Below, in pieces: positions 9,163 through 17,002 of a DNA stretch of 64,000 nucleotides. A program made the translations under genes and the position numbers. The notes beneath the pieces are model-generated. The model was not told the DNA's origin and did no database searches. It saw only the letters and a program-made list of their open reading frames with translations. Numbering within the stretch: the first letter of the stretch is position 1; every line of letters starts with the position of its first letter. The stretch is from Rugamonas sp045984285 (lineage in GTDB: Bacteria > Pseudomonadota > Gammaproteobacteria > Burkholderiales > Burkholderiaceae_D). The stretch lies in NCBI RefSeq assembly GCF_045984285.3, contig NZ_JBJQIK030000003.1, forward strand, positions 558,001 to 622,000. The letters run 5' to 3'.

Positions 9163-9862
9163 TGGCGTTGACGGCGCGCTGCTTGCGGTCGATGAGATCG
9201 CGGAAGTTCGACATCGAGGCCAGCACCATATAGATCGACAGCAGGTGGCCTTCGCGGTTCAGGCTTTCCAGCGCGGCGCCGGGCAGCTTGTACAGTTTGT
9301 CCTCATTGATGGTGTGGAAGCCGTACAGGCGGTTCTGCGATCCGTCTTCCAGCTCGATATCGGCCACGAAGGACTCCAGCAGATCGTGCTCGCGCAGTGC
9401 CGCGATGAAGTCCGGCACGTCCTGCAGGCCTTCATGGATGGACTTCAGCATGGAAGTCACGCGCTCCATGTAAGGCGTCACGCCGCCGTAGGCCAGGAAC
9501 AGCGCCTCGCCCTCGTCGCGGCTCAGGCGCGGGTTATCGAGGTCGATGTGGACATTCAGCTCTTCGCCGTTGCGGCCGATCAGGAAAGGCAGGCGCTCGA
9601 TGGCCAGCGGCACATAGTTCACCTCCCAGCCCTGCGGCCCGAGGAACAGGTTCTCCCCTTCCTGGAAGCCGAGCAGCGCCACCGGCTCGTAGTTGCTGTC
9701 GGCAAGCTTGTGGAACACGATGGGGTAATGCGCCTGGATGTCGCGGAATTCGGCCGGATAGGTGGCGCAGGTCATCACATTGTCGCCGTAGCGCGCGGCG
9801 CGCGTGGTGACGACGCGCAGCGCCTGGTGATCGACATTGTTGAGCATTACGATATTGGTCAT
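9155..9862 (-). CDS. SapC-family protein
   Basis: The 235-residue protein fits the SapC family, named after an S-layer-associated Campylobacter protein. Typical stretches are YPAEFRDIQAHYPIVFHK (residues 35-52), PVALLGFQEGENLFL and GWEVNYVPLAIERLPFLIG. No signal peptide or membrane helix is visible, so it is probably cytoplasmic. Its biochemical role is unknown. It stands between halogenase A (39-base gap) and the cupin gene (8-base overlap) in an apparent operon driven by the TBDR promoter. The gene order TBDR-halogenase-SapC-cupin is recurrent in sugar-uptake loci of Proteobacteria, which is the best clue to function. Confidence 0.9.
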   Translation of the reverse strand: MTNIVMLNNVDHQALRVVTTRAARYGDNVMTCATYPAEFRDIQAHYPIVFHKLADSNYEPVALLGFQEGENLFLGPQGWEVNYVPLAIERLPFLIGRNGEELNVHIDLDNPRLSRDEGEALFLAYGGVTPYMERVTSMLKSIHEGLQDVPDFIAALREHDLLESFVADIELEDGSQNRLYGFHTINEDKLYKLPGAALESLNREGHLLSIYMVLASMSNFRDLIDRKQRAVNANG

Positions 9863-9901
9863 GTGGGGCCCGATGGAAGGTTTTAAGGAAGCCGGGCAGC
9901 G

Positions 9902-11452
9902 TCAGCGCCGCACCAGGCCACGATGTTTGATATGTTCGATCAGATCGCGGTTGGCTGGCAAGCCCGCGAGCATTTTCCGCGTCAGTTCCTGCGCCTCGGC
10001 GAAGCTGGCATCGGCCAGCGCCGGCCGGTCGGAGCGGCGGCGGCCCTCGCCGTAATCGGTTTCGAAGCCCATGCCGTACAGGACGTACTGGTAGCTGGCC
10101 GATGGGAACACCTCTTCGATGCGCGGAAAATCATGGCGCGATGGCGGCTGGTGGCGCCACAGCGCCAGCAATTCCTGCAGCCGCGCGGGAATGGTGGCGG
10201 CGCCGCGGTTGTCCTGCCAGTAGGCGCCGTCGCTGCGCCGGCTCAGCACATAGTGCAGCTTCAGGAAGTCCACCACGCGCTCCCAGCGATAGCGGAAAGC
10301 CTCGTTGAAGCGCCCGGCCACGGTATCCATCGTGGCGCGGCCGGCAGGCAGCGTGTCGGCCAGCATGGCCGCCGACAGCTCCACCATGGCCAGCGCCGAT
10401 GCCTCCAGCGGTTCCAGGAAACCCGCCGCCTGCCCCACCGCCACGCAGTTGCGGTGCCAGAAACGCTCACGGTAGCCAGGCTGGAAGCTCAGCTTGCGCG
10501 GGCTGGGCAGGTCCTGCGGGCCGCCGGTGGCGCGCGCATAGGCGTGCAGCGCCTGCTCGGCCTGCGCGTCGCTGCCATGCGCGCTGGAATACACATAGCC
10601 GATGCCGCGCCGGGTCGGCAGGCCGATATCCCAGATCCAGCCGTGCGCCTGCGCGGTGGACAGGGTGCACGAGGCGATTGGGCTGCCCTGTTCCGGATAG
10701 GCCAGCTGCAGCGCCATCGCGCTGTCGTTGAACAGGATATGCTTCTGCGGCAGCAGCGGCACGCCGTAGTGCTGGCCCAGCAGCAGCGACTGCGAACCGG
10801 TGCAGTCGATGAACAGGCCGGCCTCGATGGCGCCATGCTGGCGCGTCTGCAGCGCCGCGATGTCGCCATTTTCATGGGAGCTTACGGCCGTGATGTGGTC
10901 GCTGATGTGGCGTACGCCGAGATGGTCCGTGCAATGCCGGCGCAGGAAGGCGCCGAACTTGCCCGCGTCCAGGTGGTAGCCGTAGTTCGAGACGGCCGCG
11001 TATTCGGGCGTTGCGAACTGCTTGGGTGCGCGGCCGTGCAGGCACAGCTCCGGCTGGAAACTCACGAGCTGGGCAAAAGGCTGCTCCGGCCGCAGCTGCC
11101 GCCAGCGCGCGGCCAGGTTGGTCTCGCCGTAGCCCTGGGGCAGCACAAAGGGATGAAAATAATGGTCGCCGGCGCTGCCGTCGACCCATCGGTTGAAGCG
11201 CGACCCCTGTTTGAAAGAGGCGTCGCATTCGCGCACAAAATCGGTTTCGGATACGCCGATGCGGGCCAGCGTTTCGCGCATGCTGGGCCAGGTGCCCTCG
11301 CCCACGCCGATCGGCGCCACATCGGGCGATTCGAGCAGGGTCACGCGCACGCGGGCGCCAGCCCCCGCCGCGTGTTCGGCCGCAATAACGCCGGCCGTCA
11401 GCCAGCCGGCAGAACCGCCGCCGGCGATGACGATGTGTTGCAGTGCTTGCAT
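9902..11452 (-). CDS. Tryptophan halogenase-like flavoprotein (copy A, variant motifs)
   Basis: This 516-residue paralogue of the gene at 6660 keeps the FAD loop GGGSAG (11-16), GVGEGTWPSM (49-58) and the catalytic-lysine position Lys81 (ASFKQGSRF). It departs from active halogenases at two places: the WxWxIP motif reads WIWDIG (272-277), and the LEST element reads LEAS (Glu350 kept, the serine replaced). It may be a flavin-dependent enzyme with another chemistry, or a halogenase with altered control. The start was set at 11452 because CGGAA lies at a proper distance; an in-frame ATG at 11467 directly abuts the T-run of an upstream terminator. The gene follows the TBDR and heads the SapC-cupin-halogenase B run. 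Confidence 0.85.
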   Translation of the reverse strand: MQALQHIVIAGGGSAGWLTAGVIAAEHAAGAGARVRVTLLESPDVAPIGVGEGTWPSMRETLARIGVSETDFVRECDASFKQGSRFNRWVDGSAGDHYFHPFVLPQGYGETNLAARWRQLRPEQPFAQLVSFQPELCLHGRAPKQFATPEYAAVSNYGYHLDAGKFGAFLRRHCTDHLGVRHISDHITAVSSHENGDIAALQTRQHGAIEAGLFIDCTGSQSLLLGQHYGVPLLPQKHILFNDSAMALQLAYPEQGSPIASCTLSTAQAHGWIWDIGLPTRRGIGYVYSSAHGSDAQAEQALHAYARATGGPQDLPSPRKLSFQPGYRERFWHRNCVAVGQAAGFLEPLEASALAMVELSAAMLADTLPAGRATMDTVAGRFNEAFRYRWERVVDFLKLHYVLSRRSDGAYWQDNRGAATIPARLQELLALWRHQPPSRHDFPRIEEVFPSASYQYVLYGMGFETDYGEGRRRSDRPALADASFAEAQELTRKMLAGLPANRDLIEHIKHRGLVRR

Positions 11453-11469
11453 TGCTGGTTCCGGCATTG

Positions 11470-11500
11470 AAAAAAGCAGGCCGCCAGGCGGCGGACCTGC
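11470..11500 (-). terminator. Intrinsic terminator between the TBDR and halogenase A
   Basis: Read on the minus strand: GCAGG, T, CCGCC, a four-base loop, GGCGG, CCTGC, then six Ts. This is a classic intrinsic terminator 47 bases after the TBDR stop. It lies in front of the co-directional halogenase/SapC genes and should reduce their expression relative to the receptor. Confidence 0.8.
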
Positions 11501-11546
11501 CAAAGTGCCGGGTCGGCACCCCCTGCCTTCCCGGACACGGAGAGGG

Positions 11547-14528
11547 TCAGAACTTGTAGCGTGCCGACAGCATGTAGCGGGGGCCGGACTGCGCGATGCT
11601 GAGCACCATCTGCTCGGTGCGTCCGTGAACCCGCTTCAGCTGGTCGGTGAGGTTGATCGCCTCCAGCTGGAAACTCAGGTTCTTGTCCCAGGCATAGCCA
11701 ATGCTCAGGTCCAGCTGGCCATACGCTTCAACATACTGCGGGTTCGGGCCGGCCAGGTCGGTGGTATCGGCGAGGAACTTGTCGCGCCAGTTGTAAGCTG
11801 CGCGAATGCTCCACTTGTCGTTCTCGAAGATACCCACCAGGTTGGCCGAGTTGCCCAAACCGACCAGCGCGAACTGGTTGGCGGTGCTGGTGTTGTTGAA
11901 GTTCAGGCCGGACTTCACCCAGGTGTAGTTGGCATTCAGGCCAAAGCCGCTATCGCCGAACATATGCTGCCAGTTCAGTTCCGCGCCGTGCAGCTTGTCG
12001 GATTTCGCATTGACGTAGCTGGTGGTCTGGAAGTTGATCACCGGGTCGAAGGACTGGCCCGTGATCACACCCGTGATCTCGCCTTTTTCATTGTCCGGTC
12101 CGCGCACCACGCCAGGCTGGCCATTGAAGTTCTTGAAGATGTAGTTACGGATACAGGCGGTGTCGGTAACGATACAGCCTGCAGCCAGTGCCGCATTCCA
12201 GTACTTGCCGCCCACCGGCGTGTGCAGGCCCGGTTCCGGAATGCTCGTGACCGACTGCCCTGCGAAGTTGCTCAGCTTCTTGTGGAACAGGCCGAGCGAG
12301 ACCACGCTGCGCTGGTTGTAATACCATTCGGCCGACAGGTCCAGGTTCTTGGACTTGACCGGTTTCAGGTCCGGGTTGCCCATGGATGCCGTATCGCCGT
12401 TGACCGTAGCGGTTGGGCCCACGGTGCGGCCGCCCTGGATCTGGTCATAGCGCGGACGGCCGATGGTTTCGCCATAGCTGGCGCGCACCTTGAAGTCCGA
12501 ACGCAGGTCGGCATCCCAGTCGATACTCGGCAGCACATGGGTATAGGAACCCGGCAGCGAGGTGAAGGCACGGTCGCCGAAGGTCACTGGCAGTTCGTTC
12601 TGCGATACCCAGCGGATCTCGGTCGGCGTTGCAGCCAGGGCGGTGGACAGCACATCGGTCTTCTCGAAGCGCAGGCCGATACCGGTGTGCATCGGGATCG
12701 CGGTCTCCCATTCCGTTGTCAGCTGCACATACGCCGACTTGGATTTTTCCTTGGTCCGGCGGTCGTATTCCGGATTCGCCAGGCTGGGCATGTAGAGCGC
12801 CGGCTTGCCCGTTGCATCGGAAGCCACCTGGCGCATTGCCGCGAAGTTGAAGATGTGGATCTGGTTGAACAGGGCCGGATCGTCCACGCCGTCCATCTTG
12901 CCGAAGTACTTGCGCAGGTCATCCGCATGGAACAGCGATTGCGGATAGTCCGAGGCCTTGGAAGCGCCGCCCCAGGTATCGCTCTGCACCTGCTGGTAGA
13001 CCGAGCGGTTCTTCACATTGGTGAGCGACAGGCCGAAGTTCAGGTTCGAACGTTCCATCGCCTTCCAGCTGGCGCCCACCTGCACCTGGTCGATCTCCAT
13101 CTTCTGGATACCGTCCTGGAACCAGGAGCCGGATACCTGCATCGGCGCATTGATGAAGTCCGCGCCCTGGATGCTCAGCACCGGCATCTCATGCTCGAAG
13201 TTGACGCGCGTGTTGCCGCGGCTGAAGCTCACGGTGGCCAGGTTGTTGACGGTACCGAACGGGCTGTCCGACTTGGATTCGGCAGTGGAATGGTGCGCGT
13301 CGAAAGTCAGTTTCAGCGCCGGGCTGGGCTTCCACACGGTGTTGAAGCCCACCGAGTTGTTGGCCGACTTGGTGGCGTAGTCGCCGCCGTTGATCGCGAT
13401 ATCCTGCGCGGTCACGTTCTCCTGGTAGAAGATCGGCGAGGCTACCGGCCCCTTGGTCCAGGAGCTCACCGACGGACCCATATTGAACCAGGCGCTCAGT
13501 TCGTGCGACTTGGTCTGGATCTTGTTCTCGGAGTAGGTGTAGTCCAGCGTGGTGATCAGCTCCTTGCTGGGCTTGAACTGCAGCGTCAGCTGGCCGTTGG
13601 TGCGCTGGCGCTGCGAACCGCGCATATAGTAGGAGATGTTCTGCGGCACCGCATAGATGTCGGTGCCGCTCGGACGGTTGGTGATGTCGCTGTAACCCGG
13701 CTGGCCTGCCTGCGGAATGCTGCCCCAGTTGTTTTCATCCGCGCGGAACGGGCCGCGCCAGCCGTTGGTGATGCTGGCCGTATTCACGCCCAGGTTGCGG
13801 CGCTGGTGGCTGGCGCTGATCGAGATGCCGAACTTGCCGTCGCCGAAGGTATTGCTGTAGATGCCGGAGATTTCCGGCGTCACCGAGCTGGAAGCCTTGT
13901 CCTCATCGGGCAGGTGCTTGTTCGAGGTGTCGTACACCGCTTTCACGCCCACGCTCGCATGCAGGCCCGGATTGTCGAACGGCCGGCCCGTCATGATGTT
14001 GACGGTGGCGCCGATACCGCCCGGCGGCGTGTCGGCGCGGCTGCTCTTGTACACCTGGATCTGCGAGATGGCGTCCGAGGCCAGGTTGGCGAAGTCGAAG
14101 GCGCGGCCGTTGAAATCGCCGTGCCCCGAGGTCGGCATCTGGCGGCCGTTCAGCAGGATCATGTTCAGGTCGGGGCCGACGCCGCGCACGGTGACTTTGG
14201 CGCCCTCGCCGTTGGTGCGGTCGATCGACACGCCGGAGATACGCTGGATCGACTCGGCCAGGTTGGTATCGGGGAACTTGCCGATGTCGTCGGCCACGAT
14301 GCCGTCGACGATACCGTCCGAGTTGCGTTTCAGGTTCAGCGTCGACTGCATACTGGCGCGGATACCCGTCACCACCACTTTGGCCGGTTCTTCCCCTGCC
14401 GCCGTCATCGCCGCATCCTGCGCATGGGCCGGAACGAAGGTGGCGCAAGCGCTGGCCACGGCCAGGCTGATCAGCTTCGGCCGGACCATGGGACGGCGTG
14501 AAAAGGTTTTCATAGATAGATGTGACAC
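11547..14528 (-). CDS. TonB-dependent receptor of the carbohydrate-uptake (Xanthomonas/Caulobacter) type
   Basis: The 993-residue outer-membrane receptor begins with a signal peptide (SLAVASACATFVPAHAQDA), a plug domain starting at KVVVTGIRASMQSTLNLKRN, with IVADDIGKFPDTNLAESIQR and VRGVGPDLNMILLNGRQMP, and then a long 22-strand barrel ending in an aromatic-terminated strand (ARYKF). No N-terminal sigma-signalling extension is seen. This subtype typically imports oligosaccharides. The start at 14528 is GTG with AAGGAG five bases upstream; an in-frame ATG at 14513 lacks a ribosome-binding site. The gene is divergent from a ROK regulator (start codons 360 bases apart) and heads the SapC/halogenase operon, though a terminator separates them. 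The ligand is unknown; a sugar is inferred from the ROK partner. Confidence 0.92.
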   Translation of the reverse strand: MSHLSMKTFSRRPMVRPKLISLAVASACATFVPAHAQDAAMTAAGEEPAKVVVTGIRASMQSTLNLKRNSDGIVDGIVADDIGKFPDTNLAESIQRISGVSIDRTNGEGAKVTVRGVGPDLNMILLNGRQMPTSGHGDFNGRAFDFANLASDAISQIQVYKSSRADTPPGGIGATVNIMTGRPFDNPGLHASVGVKAVYDTSNKHLPDEDKASSSVTPEISGIYSNTFGDGKFGISISASHQRRNLGVNTASITNGWRGPFRADENNWGSIPQAGQPGYSDITNRPSGTDIYAVPQNISYYMRGSQRQRTNGQLTLQFKPSKELITTLDYTYSENKIQTKSHELSAWFNMGPSVSSWTKGPVASPIFYQENVTAQDIAINGGDYATKSANNSVGFNTVWKPSPALKLTFDAHHSTAESKSDSPFGTVNNLATVSFSRGNTRVNFEHEMPVLSIQGADFINAPMQVSGSWFQDGIQKMEIDQVQVGASWKAMERSNLNFGLSLTNVKNRSVYQQVQSDTWGGASKASDYPQSLFHADDLRKYFGKMDGVDDPALFNQIHIFNFAAMRQVASDATGKPALYMPSLANPEYDRRTKEKSKSAYVQLTTEWETAIPMHTGIGLRFEKTDVLSTALAATPTEIRWVSQNELPVTFGDRAFTSLPGSYTHVLPSIDWDADLRSDFKVRASYGETIGRPRYDQIQGGRTVGPTATVNGDTASMGNPDLKPVKSKNLDLSAEWYYNQRSVVSLGLFHKKLSNFAGQSVTSIPEPGLHTPVGGKYWNAALAAGCIVTDTACIRNYIFKNFNGQPGVVRGPDNEKGEITGVITGQSFDPVINFQTTSYVNAKSDKLHGAELNWQHMFGDSGFGLNANYTWVKSGLNFNNTSTANQFALVGLGNSANLVGIFENDKWSIRAAYNWRDKFLADTTDLAGPNPQYVEAYGQLDLSIGYAWDKNLSFQLEAINLTDQLKRVHGRTEQMVLSIAQSGPRYMLSARYKF

Positions 14529-14888
14529 ATTGTCTCCTTGTTATATCTGGACTAATCCGCTTCGTGAGTGAGCGGAGGTACGACAACAATTGGTGCTTAC
14601 TGCTGGAGCGGTGCTGGGACGGCTGCGGCGTGGTAACGCCGAGATACTGCACTTCCGCCACGGCATGGTGCGCCGCCCGGAAGCTGATACGAATTAGTGC
14701 AACCAAATGACAAATTCATAAGGCAAGCTCAGAATAAAAGATATTTCCCCCATTCGTCAATCGATCGAACAAACTCTGTTGCACCATCTTCGCGCAGTGT
14801 TGCGAGAAAGAGTCAAAATGGTGATCAGACGCACCAGAATGGCTTCGTGTATGATCGCGCATACTCTTATTTCAGAGGAAAGGCCCTC
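14529..14888. other. 360-bp divergent intergenic region between the TBDR and ROK genes
   Basis: This region holds a promoter-like element for the TBDR at 14684-14713 and two copies of a 9-bp motif in opposite orientation: ACTAATCCG at 14551-14559 on the plus strand and ACTAATTCG at 14690-14698 on the minus strand. The second copy sits in the spacer of the promoter. ACTAATTCG recurs at 16197-16205 in the repeat array beyond the ROK gene. The ROK start has AGAGGAAAGG in front. Nothing else was recognised. Confidence 0.5.
14684..14713 (-). promoter_or_regulatory. Probable sigma-70 promoter of the TBDR, overlapping an operator candidate
   Basis: On the minus strand TTGTCA (14708-14713) is followed after 18 bases by TATCAG (14684-14689), matching the consensus at 5/6 and 4/6 positions. 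The spacer contains ACTAATTCG, so a bound repressor would block RNA polymerase. This would give a leader of about 150 bases. It is judged by eye only. Confidence 0.45.
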
Positions 14889-16160
14889 ATGATCGTCGCT
14901 GGCGACCAGCAGCTGCTCAAGCAAATCAACCGCATGGCCCTGGTGCGCCAGCTGTGCAGCGAGCCGGGACTGTCGCGGGCGGCGCTGGCCGAAACCGTGG
15001 GCCTGACCAAATCCACGGTCAGCCTGCTGGTGCGCGAGCTGATGGATGAAGGCTGGCTCACCGAGACCGAACTGCGCGCCACCGGCGCCCTGGGCCGGCG
15101 CGCCACCCCGCTGCAGCTGGACGGCAGCCGCCTGGCGCTGCTGGGCGCCGACCTCGGCATCGACACGGCGCGCATCGTCGCCACCAACCTGCTTGGCGAA
15201 GTGCTGGAAGAACGCGTGCTGCCCTACCAGGATGGTGCGGACGCCACCGCCTGCATCGCCGCCGTAGGCGAGGTGCTGGTTGAGCTGAGCCGCGCCGGCG
15301 GCGCGCTGGCGGGCCGCACCATGCTGGGCGCCGGCATCGGCCTGCACGGCGTGGTGGACGACGCGACCGGCGTGCTGCACTACGCGCCCCACCTGGGCTG
15401 GCGCAATGTGGACGTGGGCAGCCAGCTGCGCGCCCAGTTCGACGGCACGCCGCTGGCCGGCCTGCCGCTGTTTATCCAGAACGAAGCCAATGTGGCGGCG
15501 CTGGCCGAACTCGAATTCGCCGGCCAGTCCGGCGCCGACCCGCTGATCTACCTGAGCATAGGCTATGGCGTGGGCGCCGGCATTATCGTCAACGGCCGCC
15601 TGATGACCGGGCAGTTCGGCTTCGCCGGCGAGGTGGGCCACACCATCCTGCAACAGGGCGGCCCGCCCTGCTCCTGCGGCCGGCGCGGCTGCGCCGACGC
15701 GCTGATCGGCCTGCAGGCCCTGGTGGATGAAGTGTATGGCAAGGCCGGCGTGAGCCCGGCGCAGGCCGACCGCCTGTTCGAACAATCGGCCGCCGGCGAG
15801 GCCACTGCCGCCAGGGCGGTGGAAGCCGCGGGCCGCAACCTGGGCGTGCTGCTCAATAATCTGTGGGTCGCTTTCGACCCTATGTGCATCGTGCTGGGCG
15901 GCGCCGCGCTGCGGCTGGGCGGGCGCCTGATCGAACCGGCGCGCCGCGTGCTGGACGACTACGCCAGCGCCACCCTGCTGCCCGCCCCCGCCATCCGCAC
16001 CCCGCACTTCGGCCTCAACGCCATCGCCATCGGCGGCTGCGCCATCGTGCGCCACTACCTGATGCGCCCCTTCGTCGCCCAGGAAACAGCCCGCCGCAGC
16101 CCGGCAAAGTCCAGCGCCCTGGCAGCCGAACTGGCCACCAGCTCCTGGGCCTGGAGCTGA
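14889..16160 (+). CDS. ROK-family transcriptional regulator
   Basis: The 423-residue protein has an N-terminal winged helix-turn-helix (QLCSEPGLSRAALAETVGLT, KSTVSLLVRELMDEGWL, residues 20-60) and a ROK sugar-kinase-fold domain. The zinc site shows as CSCGRRGC (261-268), preceded by the GEVGHT element. The ATP-binding part of the fold looks regulatory rather than enzymatic, as in NagC/XylR. Such proteins repress sugar catabolic genes until a sugar or sugar phosphate binds. Position opposite the carbohydrate-type TBDR indicates control of that receptor. The start at 14889 was chosen for its AGAGGAAAGG site. Confidence 0.92.
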   Translation: MIVAGDQQLLKQINRMALVRQLCSEPGLSRAALAETVGLTKSTVSLLVRELMDEGWLTETELRATGALGRRATPLQLDGSRLALLGADLGIDTARIVATNLLGEVLEERVLPYQDGADATACIAAVGEVLVELSRAGGALAGRTMLGAGIGLHGVVDDATGVLHYAPHLGWRNVDVGSQLRAQFDGTPLAGLPLFIQNEANVAALAELEFAGQSGADPLIYLSIGYGVGAGIIVNGRLMTGQFGFAGEVGHTILQQGGPPCSCGRRGCADALIGLQALVDEVYGKAGVSPAQADRLFEQSAAGEATAARAVEAAGRNLGVLLNNLWVAFDPMCIVLGGAALRLGGRLIEPARRVLDDYASATLLPAPAIRTPHFGLNAIAIGGCAIVRHYLMRPFVAQETARRSPAKSSALAAELATSSWAWS

Positions 16161-16172
16161 GCACCTCGTGGT

Positions 16173-16194
16173 GGGGGCGGTATTTTCAGCCCCC
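16173..16194 (+). terminator. Hairpin downstream of the ROK gene
   Basis: GGGGGC and GCCCCC pair around a 10-base loop, 12 bases after the ROK stop codon. No T-run follows, so termination is only possible. It lies at the left edge of the 31-bp repeat array. Confidence 0.35.
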
Positions 16195-16197
16195 GTA

Positions 16198-16351
16198 CTA
16201 ATTCGGTCTAATCGCCGCTACTTGATACTAAAACGCTCTGAAATGGGCAGGCAGAAATCTAAAACGTTCCAGAATTCGCGGCCGCAAATCTAATCGGATC
16301 CAAATTTCAGGACCGAAAGTCTAAAGCACACGATATTCTCGTACCGTTACG
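16198..16351. repeat. Degenerate 31-bp tandem repeat array, five units
   Basis: Units begin with CTAA at 16198, 16228, 16259, 16290 and 16321, that is spacings of 30, 31, 31 and 31 bases. By hand alignment, units 2 and 3 share 21 of 31 bases, units 3 and 4 share 19, and units 4 and 5 share 15. The best conserved part is the head, CTAAAACGTTCCAG in unit 3, which is nearly palindromic around AACGTT. This head resembles LacI-type operators, including CTAAATCGTTACAG at 45387. The array lies between the convergent ROK and TMEM175 genes and encodes no protein that I can support. It has no unique spacers, so it is not CRISPR. Confidence 0.6.
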
Positions 16352-16377
16352 CAAGGTTTAGGCTGGTTTCGGCGGCA

Positions 16378-16950
16378 TTACATGGTCTTCCGCTCGATAC
16401 GGCGGTCCGGGATCAGCCAGACCAGCGCCACGATCACATACATGGCGAAACCCGCCCAGGCATGCACGATGGACAGCGCCACGCCCACCGCATACAGGCC
16501 CAGCGACATCCATCCCTTGCGGTCGCGCCCGACCGCTTCGGCCAGCGCCTCGTTGCCATGGCGATGCTTCACCAGGGAACTCACCAGGAGGTGGAAGGCC
16601 ACCGCGCACATGAAGAGGTTCACGCCGTAGGCGCACACCGGCAGCGTCGCAAAGTGGTTCTCGCCCATCCATCCGGTAACAAAGGGAATCAGCGACAGCC
16701 AGAACAGCAGGTGCAGGTTGGCCCACAGCACGCGGCCGGATACCTCCCGCGCAGCGTGGAACAGGTGATGGTGATTGTTCCAGTAGATGCCGACATAGAT
16801 GAAGCTCAGCACATAGCTGATGAACACCGGCGCCAGCGGCAGCAGCGCGTCCAGCGTCGTCCCGTGCGGCACCTTCAATTCCAGCACCATGATGGTGATA
16901 ATGATGGCGATCACGCCATCGCTGAATGCTTCAATCCGTCCTTTGCCCAC
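16378..16950 (-). CDS. TMEM175 (DUF1211)-family membrane protein
   Basis: The 190-residue protein shows the family signature RIEAFSDGVIAIIITIMVLEL (residues 5-25), where the FSD element lines the pore of bacterial TMEM175 potassium channels. About six membrane segments follow, including VFISYVLSFIYVGIYWNNHHHLF and YVIVALVWLIPDRRI. Bacterial members carry one six-helix repeat and form tetramers. The start is GTG preceded by GGGGAAAA. It converges on the ROK gene with the repeat array between them, and no operon partner is seen. Confidence 0.9.
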   Translation of the reverse strand: MGKGRIEAFSDGVIAIIITIMVLELKVPHGTTLDALLPLAPVFISYVLSFIYVGIYWNNHHHLFHAAREVSGRVLWANLHLLFWLSLIPFVTGWMGENHFATLPVCAYGVNLFMCAVAFHLLVSSLVKHRHGNEALAEAVGRDRKGWMSLGLYAVGVALSIVHAWAGFAMYVIVALVWLIPDRRIERKTM

Positions 16951-17002
16951 GTTTTCCCCTTGTTTGAATGACAGCGCATTCTACAAGGTTGGCCCCCGCC
17001 TG

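Noticed and set aside
16198..16351. CRISPR array reading of the 31-bp repeats
   Set aside because: Repeats are contiguous, degenerate and without unique spacers, and no cas genes are near.
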